A stretch of 64,000 nucleotides of DNA, taken from Candidatus Ruthia sp. Cpac_8_S14 (GTDB lineage Bacteria > Pseudomonadota > Gammaproteobacteria > PS1 > Pseudothioglobaceae). The DNA is taken from NCBI GenBank assembly GCA_021730205.1, contig CP072533.1:62001-126000 (forward strand). Direction: 5' to 3'. Position numbers and translations under genes: made by a program. Below, piece after piece: positions 57,354 through 64,000 of this stretch (position 1 is the stretch's first letter; each line of letters starts with the position of its first letter). Below the pieces are notes generated by a model. The model saw only the letters and a program-made list of their open reading frames with translations, was not told the origin of the DNA and made no database searches.

Positions 57354-57684
57354 CTATTTTAAGCGCTTACTGCTGAATGGTATTTGGTATTTGGTATTTG
57401 GTATTTGGTATTTGGTATTTGATGTGGCACCTGTGCCACTGATTAAAGTTGTACCATTTGTGGCGTTGGAGATAAGCGTCCAAGTTAGCGTGTCATCATC
57501 AGCAGCATTAAAACACACCATCGCCATCTAAATTGGCATTTGCTAAGGCTCCCTTTAACGCCACCGCCACTAATTGTGAACCATCAACTGCCACTGCTAC
57601 CGCCACAACTGCTTAACCCTAAATACATTGAGAACAGCAATGCCATTTTAATATCTTTAACAAAATATTAAGCTGATTCATCAT
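57354..57684 (-). pseudogene. Lipoprotein/repeat-protein remnant
   Basis: The minus strand begins MMNQLNILLK and in another frame MALLFSMYLGLSSCGGSSGS, a lipobox (LSSC). Fragments then read SGGGVKGSLSK or VKGALANAN, and DDDTLTWTLISNATNGTTLI with SGTGATS. Such text matches the Ig/cadherin-like repeats of bacterial surface proteins. Several frame changes separate the blocks. A heptanucleotide array follows at its end. It was probably a surface lipoprotein, now reduced to its head and one repeat. Confidence 0.5.
57379..57420. repeat. Heptanucleotide tandem repeat (GGTATTT)6
   Basis: Six perfect tandem copies of GGTATTT. A 7-base unit shifts the reading frame with each gain or loss. It lies in the tail of the lipoprotein remnant, where it reads as repeats of K-Y-Q-I-P-N-T on the minus strand. 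Confidence 0.95.
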
Positions 57685-57823
57685 TCTTTCTATCCTTAAT
57701 TTATCTTTAAACTACAAAAAGTAAAACTATTTTTTTCAAAAAAAATTGCTTTGGGGTTGTATTTCTGTCTGCGTAAGGTCAAATCTAATTACAAAGGCTT
57801 ATAATGCTATTATAATTTAATTT

Positions 57824-58137
57824 ATGCATAAACGCATTAAAAGCGCATGATTAGAGGAAAATTAACAGATTTATTAAACGTTAGCCGTAGTGCGGTTAGT
57901 CAATGGGAGTCGGTCGAAGGTTCATCGCCTAGCACTCAGCATTTATTGCAAATTGCTAGCTTATTAAAGGTGAGTTTTGAATGACCGACAACGGGTAGCA
58001 ATACTAACCAAGATAAAATTATGAATATTGTTAACGAGCCTGAATTTAGTGCTGAAGAGTTAGAAACTTTGCAAATTATAAAAAAAGGTGCTTGTCGGAA
58101 AAAAATGTGTATTATTAGCAATCAAGCAAACGTGTAA
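57824..58137 (+). pseudogene. XRE-family regulator, frameshifted
   Basis: From ATG 57824: MHKRIKSA, then after a shift MIRGKLTDLLNVSRSAVSQW with ESVEGSSPSTQHLLQIASLL, KVSFE, then a stop, and in a shifted frame NTNQDKIMNIVNEPEFSAEE and LQIIKKGACRK, ending at 58135-58137. The helix-turn-helix matches Cro/CI-type regulators (LLNVSRSAVSQWE), but part of the first helix is deleted. TATAAT lies just upstream (57811-57816). Confidence 0.7.
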
Positions 58138-58601
58138 GGGATGATTTTCCATTCTTGAGGGTGATTAACCTCAAGAACAAAGCACTTTGCAGCACCATGA
58201 TTACGTACTTGTCCAGCAGCACCTGGATTGATAACCCAAGGTGTTTTTTCTTGATCGATAATTTGTTTGTGAGTGTGCCCATAAATGATAATTTTTGCAT
58301 TTGGATAGGCAGCTCTTAGTGAGTCATGAGAAGGCTGATGAACGTCATGTTCGTGCCCATGCTCAATGACGATTTCTCCATTTGGGAGGTTTAGTTTTTC
58401 TACTAAATTTAGATGAGTTATGTGTACGTCGTTATTGCCTTGAATGGCAACTAATTTTTGCTTGGGTTTGAGTGCTTGAAGGGTTTGTGTATCAATAATG
58501 TCACCAGCATGGATGATAATATCGCATTGATTCATTAACTTAATAATTCCTAGATGAATAAAGCCATGCGTGTCTGAAAGAATGCCAATTTTTGTATTCA
58601 T
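58122..58601 (-). CDS. Metallophosphoesterase, YfcE/MJ0936-like
   Basis: A 159-residue metallophosphoesterase of the YfcE/MJ0936 family, members of which have phosphodiesterase activity. GILSDTHG, HAGDIID, GNNDV, GHEHDVHQPS (GH motif) and IYGHTHK are the metal-binding motifs in order, and WVINPGAAGQVRN closes the site. The 3' end overlaps the convergent XRE remnant by 16 bases. The cellular substrate is not known. Confidence 0.88.
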   Translation of the reverse strand: MNTKIGILSDTHGFIHLGIIKLMNQCDIIIHAGDIIDTQTLQALKPKQKLVAIQGNNDVHITHLNLVEKLNLPNGEIVIEHGHEHDVHQPSHDSLRAAYPNAKIIIYGHTHKQIIDQEKTPWVINPGAAGQVRNHGAAKCFVLEVNHPQEWKIIPYTFA

Positions 58602-58634
58602 TTTTATAAATGCACTCTGATGGGTAGCGTGTGT

Positions 58635-59301
58635 TCAAAGGTTTCGATATTGATTAAATCCTTTTATTGATTTCATGTCCATGTTAGAGCTGGGTTTATT
58701 AATGGCAACAATGGTAGCAATTCCGTATTGTTTGGCGGCATTTAGCACCGATAAAGAATCGTCAAAGAAGATGCTTTTTTGCTTGTTCAAATGAATAGCT
58801 TTGTTTAACTGGTGCCAAAAATCTTGCTCTTCTTTAGCTATGCTGTAGTCATGCGATGAAATAATGGCATTAAAATACTGTGATAAAATTAGCGATTCGT
58901 ATTTTTAATTGAACGATTTTTCTATGGGCGTTAGTGACTAAATAAATGCGCTTTTTGTGCTGTTTGGCTTGTGCTAAAAAATCCAATACTAATGGGTGTA
59001 TTTGGATTAAATGAGCCACGCCTTCTTTGAGTTCAGCAATGTTTAGTTTGAACACTTTTTGCCAATAATCCAGACAATACCAATGTAGTTTTCCTTCTTG
59101 TGCTCGAAGAATGAGATAGATTTTATCTTTTGATTGTTGGTGTGTCAGGTTGTGCTTATTGGCAAAGATCAAAGGCATATGCTCCATCCAAAAATGTAAA
59201 TCAAAATGCAGGTCTAGCAGGGTGCCATCCATGTCTAATAAAACGGTGTGTATTGAAGACCAATCAATGTTATTTTCTACGCCAAGTTGTGCCATTGGCA
59301 T
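58635..59301 (-). pseudogene. HAD-family phosphatase (YrfG-like), frameshifted
   Basis: HAD motif I is VLLDMDGTLLDLHFD and motif II LVTNAHRK. The frame from 59301 closes at 58870. Another frame continues SQYFNAIISSHDYSIAKEEQ, FWHQLNKAIHLNKQKSIFFD (motif IV DDS), DDSLSVLNAAKQYGIATIVA, to a stop at 58635. One base change near 58905 rejoins about 220 residues matching the GMP/IMP nucleotidase YrfG type. The start overlaps cysS by 32 bases. Confidence 0.75.
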
Positions 59302-60658
59302 TATCCTCTAGTACAATGCCAAGCTCGGCTAACTTGCCTCTGATTTGATCACTGAGTGTAAAATCTTTATTAGCTCTAGCCTCATTTCTATTGGTAATTT
59401 TTGCATCAACTTCGCTGTCCGATAAGGAAACACCTTGTTTTAAAAATTTATCTGCATCCATCTGCAAAATACCAATATAACCACCGAGTTCTTTGAGTAA
59501 TTGTGCCAAGGTATTAGCTTGGTCAATGTCCTCTTCACGTTGTGAATTGATTGTCTTTGCTAATTCAAATAAAACACTCAAAGCGATGGGTGTATTAAAG
59601 TCATCATCAAGTGCTTTGTTAAATCGTACTGAATAATCAAAACGCATGGATATTTTCTCAGTTGCTGCGCTAGAAGCATTGAGACCACGAATAGCAGTAT
59701 ACAAACGAGATAGTGACGACTTGGCTTTATTAAGATTATCATCTGAAAAATTAAGTGGACTGCGGTAATGAGAACTCATGATGAAATAACGCAAAGTTTC
59801 GCCATCATAGCTTTCTAATACGCCACGAATGGTGAAAAAATTATTCAGTGATTTACTCATTTTTTCATTATCAATATTGACAAAACCTACGTGCATCCAA
59901 GTGTTAACAAAAGTGTAATCATTCGCACCTTCAGATTGGGCGATTTCGTTTTCATGATGTGGAAAGGTCAAATCCATACCACCACCATGAATGTCAAAGT
60001 GATTGCCCAGATAATGTGTGGACATGGCAGAGCATTCAATATGCCAACCAGGGCGACCTTGCCCCCAAGGAGAGTCCCAGTTTGGTTCGCCGGGTTTGGA
60101 CATTTTCCAAAGAATAAAATCCAGCGGGTCTTTTTTGGAACTTTCTATCTCAATTCGAGCACCTGCCTCAAGTTCATCAAGGTTTTTCCTTGAGAGTTTT
60201 CCATAATTTTTAAAACGGCGCACTGAATAATAAACATCGCCATTATGAGCTTGATAAGCAAAGCCTTTTTCAATCAGCGACTTTATCATATAAAATATTT
60301 GATTCATCGCATTAGTTGCACGCGGTTCAACATCAGGCGGTAACATGCCAAGAGAGAGCTCATCTTCGTGCATGGCATCAATAAAACGATTAGTTAATGT
60401 ATATATATCTTCTTTATTTTCAACAGCGCGTTTGATAATTTTGTCGTCAATGTCGGTAATATTACGCACATATTCAACATTTGGGAAATAGCGTCTAAGA
60501 TGGCGAGTGATAACATCAAACATCACTAATACTCGTGCATGGCCCATATGGCAATAATCATAAACCGTCATGCCACAAACGTATATGCCCACTTTATCGG
60601 CATTAATTGGGCGAAAAACTTCTTTTTGTCTACTTAGCGTGTTGTAAATTTTAAGCAT
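59270..60658 (-). CDS. cysS: Cysteinyl-tRNA synthetase
   Basis: CysS charges tRNA-Cys. It is a class I synthetase of 462 residues. The zinc/HIGH region is [30 protein letters not shown] is a zinc and active-site block, [20 protein letters not shown] another zinc block, and KMSKSLNN the KMSKS loop. The 3' end overlaps the HAD gene start. Confidence 0.97.
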   Translation of the reverse strand: MLKIYNTLSRQKEVFRPINADKVGIYVCGMTVYDYCHMGHARVLVMFDVITRHLRRYFPNVEYVRNITDIDDKIIKRAVENKEDIYTLTNRFIDAMHEDELSLGMLPPDVEPRATNAMNQIFYMIKSLIEKGFAYQAHNGDVYYSVRRFKNYGKLSRKNLDELEAGARIEIESSKKDPLDFILWKMSKPGEPNWDSPWGQGRPGWHIECSAMSTHYLGNHFDIHGGGMDLTFPHHENEIAQSEGANDYTFVNTWMHVGFVNIDNEKMSKSLNNFFTIRGVLESYDGETLRYFIMSSHYRSPLNFSDDNLNKAKSSLSRLYTAIRGLNASSAATEKISMRFDYSVRFNKALDDDFNTPIALSVLFELAKTINSQREEDIDQANTLAQLLKELGGYIGILQMDADKFLKQGVSLSDSEVDAKITNRNEARANKDFTLSDQIRGKLAELGIVLEDNANGTTWRRK

Positions 60659-60788
60659 AAGCGATATTTTACGTGAGTATTTATCTGATTTTGTCTTGTC
60701 AATAACAAACCTTGCTTTCTATATGATTTATCGGCATAAACAGTTGTATAATTGACGGGTTTTATTAATTATATACAGGAGAAGATGT

Positions 60789-61388
60789 ATGAGCGTTTTA
60801 GTCACACAACAAGCCCCAGATTTTACGGCTGCTGCTGTTTTAGCAGATGGTACGATTGTTGATAATTTTCAACTTTCTAACCTTAAAGGTAAAAAAATTA
60901 TGTTGTTCTTTTATCCACTAGACTTTACTTTTGTTTGCCCTTCAGAGATTTTAGCGTATCACCACAGAATGACGCAGTTTAATGACAAAGATGTTGAAGT
61001 GGTTGGTGTTTCAATAGATTCAGAGTTCACGCATAATGCATGGCGTAACACGCAACCAGCAGAGGGTGGTTTGGGTGTTATTGACTTCCCATTAGTGGCT
61101 GATACTGATCATTCTATTATGGAGGCTTATGGTATTGTGCATCCAGCAGGTATTGCACTGCGTGCATCGTTTCTAATTGATAAGAATTTTGAGGTACGTC
61201 ATCAAGTGGTGAATGATTTGCCATTGGGCAGAAATGTTGATGAAATGTTGCGTATGGTTGATGCACTTGATTTTCACACCAAGCATGGCGAAGTTTGTCC
61301 TGCGGGTTGGAACAAAGGTGATGAGGGTATGAAAGAAACGCCTGCAGGTGTGGCTGATTATTTGTCAAAACATGCCGATGAATTGTAA
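60789..61388 (+). CDS. Typical 2-Cys peroxiredoxin
   Basis: A thiol peroxidase of the AhpC/Prx1 family that reduces hydrogen peroxide and organic peroxides. The product has 199 residues with peroxidatic Cys50 (FYPLDFTFVCPSEI) and resolving Cys170 (HGEVCPAGW). GVSIDSEFTHNAW and GIALRASFLID are family blocks. AGGAGA precedes the ATG. A rubredoxin remnant lies just downstream, and an AhpF-type reductase is not here, so it probably uses thioredoxin. Confidence 0.95.
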   Translation: MSVLVTQQAPDFTAAAVLADGTIVDNFQLSNLKGKKIMLFFYPLDFTFVCPSEILAYHHRMTQFNDKDVEVVGVSIDSEFTHNAWRNTQPAEGGLGVIDFPLVADTDHSIMEAYGIVHPAGIALRASFLIDKNFEVRHQVVNDLPLGRNVDEMLRMVDALDFHTKHGEVCPAGWNKGDEGMKETPAGVADYLSKHADEL

Positions 61389-61395
61389 TTAAACT

Positions 61396-61421
61396 AAAAG
61401 GGGAGTTTAGGTTCCCTTTTT
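61396..61421 (+). terminator. Intrinsic terminator after the peroxiredoxin gene
   Basis: AAAAGGGGA pairs with TTCCCTTTT (one G-U pair) around GTTTAGG, followed by TAT. It lies 8 bases after the stop. Confidence 0.7.
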
Positions 61422-61446
61422 ATGGCTTATATGGGGAGAATTAGCA

Positions 61447-61623
61447 ATGGAAATGAAAAAACTATAGATGTGTTGTGTGCGACTGGGTGTATGATTAATA
61501 CTTAAGAGTGCACATAAAGAGGGGATTGAGCCAGGCAAAAAAATGAGAAGATATTCCTGAGGATTGGGAATGTCTGGGTTGTGGTGCTAGTAAAAAGCTG
61601 AGTTTGAAATGGTTGAAATCTAG
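61447..61623 (+). pseudogene. Rubredoxin remnant
   Basis: Fragments in different frames read MKKL/YRCVVCDWVYD (first CxxC), EGIEPGKK, EDIPEDWECLGCGASKK (second CxxC), then FEMVEI-like ending. This is rubredoxin, an iron protein for one-electron transfer, often tied to peroxide reduction. At least four frame changes prevent expression. Confidence 0.78.
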
Positions 61624-61662
61624 TAAAATAGCCTTTTTTTGAATTGACGCAAAGGAAGAACA

Positions 61663-62733
61663 ATGTCAAAAGTATTAATATTACCAGGCGATGGCATTGG
61701 CCGAGAAATTATAACACAAGCACTTAAAGTGATTAACTGCTTGAATGCAGATTTTAATCTTGGTATGACATTTGAACATGACCTGATTGGTGGTAGTGCT
61801 TATGATGGAACCGGCTCACCTTTGCCACAAGCTACATTAGACGCTGCACGTCAGTGCGATTCTATTTTATTAGGTGCTGTGGGTGGCTATCAGTGGGCAT
61901 CTTTAGAACGTAATTTACGACCAGAGCGAGGATTGTTAGAACTGCGTACAGAAATGGATTTATTTTCTAACTTACGTCCTGCGATTTTATATCCACAACT
62001 TGCTAGCGCTTCAACGCTTAAAGAAGAAGCGGTGTCAGGGCTTGATTTGATGATTGTTCGTGAGTTGGTTGCGGGTATTTATTTTGGCAAGCCACGAGGT
62101 GTTGAAGTGCGTGATGGACAAAAATATGGGTTTAATACAGCCACTTATTGTGAGTCAGAAATCAGGCGTATTGGGCACTCAGCCTTTGAGATTGCACAAC
62201 TGCGTAACAAGCGTGTTTGCTCGGTAGATAAGGCAAATGTGTTAGAAGTATGTGAATTATGGCGTGAAGTGATGACGGATGTGGCTAAAGATTATCCAGA
62301 TGTTGAGCTTACCCATATGTATGTGGACAATGCTGCAATGCAATTAGTCAGAGCACCTAAACAATTTGATGTGATAGTGACTTCAAATTTATTTGGCGAT
62401 GTGTTAAGTGATTGTGCAGCAATGTTGACTGGTTCAATTGGTATGCTGCCATCAGCTTCGCTTAATCAAGATGGGTTTGGTATGTATGAGCCTATTCATG
62501 GTTCAGCACCTGATATTGCAGGCAAAGATATTGCCAATCCTTTGGCAACTATTTTATCGGTTGCTATGATGTTGCGCTATTCGCTTAATCAGGCGGGCTT
62601 GGCACGTAAAATTGAAACGGCAGTTAATACTGTATTAGACAAAGGTTATCGTACGCAAGACATTGCAACAGAAAGTGATACGCTTGTTGGTACAAATAAA
62701 ATGGGTGATTTGGTGGTAGAGGTATTAGTATAA
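61663..62733 (+). CDS. leuB: 3-isopropylmalate dehydrogenase
   Basis: LeuB oxidises 3-isopropylmalate in leucine synthesis with NAD. The product has 356 residues. [19 protein letters not shown] is the start, [92 protein letters not shown] and [20 protein letters not shown] are diagnostic. CAAAGGAAG precedes the ATG. leuCD are not adjacent. Confidence 0.96.
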   Translation: MSKVLILPGDGIGREIITQALKVINCLNADFNLGMTFEHDLIGGSAYDGTGSPLPQATLDAARQCDSILLGAVGGYQWASLERNLRPERGLLELRTEMDLFSNLRPAILYPQLASASTLKEEAVSGLDLMIVRELVAGIYFGKPRGVEVRDGQKYGFNTATYCESEIRRIGHSAFEIAQLRNKRVCSVDKANVLEVCELWREVMTDVAKDYPDVELTHMYVDNAAMQLVRAPKQFDVIVTSNLFGDVLSDCAAMLTGSIGMLPSASLNQDGFGMYEPIHGSAPDIAGKDIANPLATILSVAMMLRYSLNQAGLARKIETAVNTVLDKGYRTQDIATESDTLVGTNKMGDLVVEVLV

Positions 62734-62975
62734 AAATTGTGGTTTATTCAACCAACACTTGTCCAATTTGTGTCAAGACTAAGAAATTGTTAAACAAGTG
62801 GAATCTACCATTTGAACAAAAAAATGATTGATGAAGATCTGTACTTATGGCGGAGTTTTCAAAAGTGACTAACGGCGCTAGAATGGTGCCACAAATTGTC
62901 ATTGATGATGAGCATATCGGTGGATTTAGCGATTTAACTGAGTTGCATATGGGGGGATGGGATTCTTTTGGCTAA
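62734..62975 (+). pseudogene. Glutaredoxin-like remnant
   Basis: Just after the leuB stop the sequence reads [30 protein letters not shown], then after shifts IDEDL, FSKVTNGARMVPQIVIDDEH and IGGFSDLTELHMGG to a stop at 62973-62975. The CPxC active site and TxPQIVIDxxHIGGFxD block are glutaredoxin. No start codon is visible before the first segment and two frame changes follow. Confidence 0.8.
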
Positions 62976-63036
62976 AATGTGCGCTTGTTTAAGAAAAAAA
63001 CCATAATATTCTAGGTCTTTAATTTTAGGGATAGGA

Positions 63037-63129
63037 ATGTATCTTGCAGTGCATTTTAAAAATGCAGCACGAGATGCTTATGATTTTGTTGAGGAAAATC
63101 ATAAATTGAAATATAGAAGAAATTTATAA
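63037..63129 (+). CDS. Possible 30-residue ORF
   Basis: A short frame from ATG 63037 reads MYLAVHFKNAARDAYDFVEE, then NHKLKYRRNL. AGGG lies 9 bases upstream. It overlaps the 3' end of the convergent metallo-hydrolase remnant. It could be the end of a decayed gene. The family is unknown. Confidence 0.25.
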   Translation: MYLAVHFKNAARDAYDFVEENHKLKYRRNL

Positions 63130-63986
63130 ATCCCTAGCTTCAATCTCAAGTAACATTTTGCTAAATTGCTCATCAGACCCATGCCAATTTTTATAAGCAG
63201 TCAGCTGTTTATGGGCTTAATTTCATAGTCAGCCAAATCTTAGTCATAACCTTTTTTTAGTTTCATCTTGAATAATGAGCAGGTAATTTAAAAATGGCGT
63301 AACAGCATGGTTTGCATTGCCTGATGAGCCATGTCCAGGTACGTAATAATCTAGATTCAGATCTGTTGCATATTGCAATACTTTAATGTTGCCATGCATA
63401 CTAGAACTGTTGTCAAAATGACCCATGCGATTAACAAAGCCATTGCTGGATGGCGTCAGTTGGGTAAGTGCCAATTGTGTCTTTTGTTAAACTGTCAGTT
63501 AGGATTATCATTAAATTAATCCAGTTATCGCCTCCGCCGTTTTTAGCCTCAATAATCATTTGTGGGTGGACATAAATCTTGGCATTGGTGGGGTATTTTT
63601 CGATAATCGCTTGATTGTTGCCTAGCCAGTGGTTCGCTATGAGCGTGTGTATTTAAAGACGGCAATAATAGGTTTTGGTAATTTTTTCAACTTCTTTAAT
63701 CACTTTTTTTACCCACACTATAAGCACTACTTGAGTCAACAATAATAACACCTTTTTTGCCAATAATAATGCCAGGGTTGTTCATAAATCCTTGATTCTG
63801 TATACTTGACTCACCAGATGGGCCATGAATGATCAGTAGGTTATTGGCTAAGCTTTTCAGGCGGAAATTCGCCCATGCCTTCAATTGTCCAGGCATTTGA
63901 TAGGCTTGATAAAGGGTTAAAGCAAATAAAAGATAAATTGTTTTCAATGTATTAACAAGGCTTGTGTTGGTCGCCATTAATAGCAA
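63124..63986 (-). pseudogene. Metallo-beta-lactamase-fold hydrolase, decayed
   Basis: N-terminus with signal-like helix (LVNTLKTIYLLFALTLYQAY), NLLIIHGPSGESSIQNQGFM, NNPGIIIGKKGVIIVDSSSA, a broken HxHxxH region (NTHAHSE), NNQAIIEKYPTNAKIYVHPQ, then SSMHGNIKVLQYATDLNLDY, YVPGHGSSGNANHAVTPFLN, and a tail ending EEQFSKMLLEIEARDL-like at 63124. PGHG supplies a metal His. At least four frame changes separate these blocks. The HGPSG...QGFMNNPG start resembles exported metallo-hydrolases of sulfur oxidisers (SoxH/quinoprotein-relay type). Confidence 0.75.
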
Positions 63987-64000
63987 GCTAGATTTAGTGC

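Noticed and set aside
57379-57420. CRISPR-like array
   Set aside because: The units are 7 bases with no spacers, so this is a simple tandem repeat. No CRISPR array or cas gene was seen anywhere in the window.

Overview
This AT-rich window reads as the chromosome of a sulfur-oxidising, CO2-fixing gammaproteobacterium of the SUP05/Thioglobus type (the group containing the vesicomyid clam and bathymodiolin mussel symbionts). This is inferred from the gene content: sat-aprMBA, a proton-pumping pyrophosphatase, a pyrophosphate-type phosphofructokinase, a Calvin/glycolysis operon, and a gene order full of standard gammaproteobacterial housekeeping genes. Many genes are broken by frameshifts or deletions (fic, rnhB, yraN, mreB, a HAD phosphatase, rubredoxin, glutaredoxin, a metallo-beta-lactamase-fold gene and others). 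That fits a host-associated lineage in active genome reduction, although assembly indels cannot be excluded for single-frameshift cases.

Layout. 1-7 kb: nusA-infB-rbfA-truB, a frameshifted unknown gene, purD. 7.2-9.9 kb: decayed fic, rnhB, yraN and ferredoxin remnants around an intact dolP-like lipoprotein gene, then coaE. 10.5-16.3 kb: an integrative element in the 3' end of an elongator tRNA-Met, flanked by a 45-bp direct repeat. It has a frameshifted tyrosine integrase, a winged-helix protein, a phage terminase-like remnant and a run of small exported or membrane proteins. 16.5-23.8 kb: tktA, gapA, a DUF302 gene, pgk, pyk, fba. 23.9-29.7 kb: mnmG-rsmG-(AsmA-like)-tatD-rluC-ubiA. 30-33 kb: dapD and, divergently, ccoG-fixH behind a perfect FNR box. 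33-43 kb: znuC, polA, argS, remnants of an AAA ATPase/DUF4276 pair, an AddA/RecB-like helicase-nuclease, and an mreB pseudogene. 43.7-45.8 kb: thiE, lptC, lptA.

46-57 kb is the energy core. sat, aprM, aprB, aprA and three small genes (one SlyD-like) converge on hppA, adk and a PPi-dependent phosphofructokinase. Together they oxidise sulfite to sulfate through APS, making ATP from PPi, and they handle the PPi and AMP that this pathway consumes. 57-64 kb is mostly decayed (HEPN-like gene, repeat-containing lipoprotein, XRE regulator, HAD phosphatase, rubredoxin, glutaredoxin, metallo-hydrolase) around intact yfcE-like, cysS, peroxiredoxin and leuB genes.

Functional calls rest on motif reading by eye. 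No database search was run.
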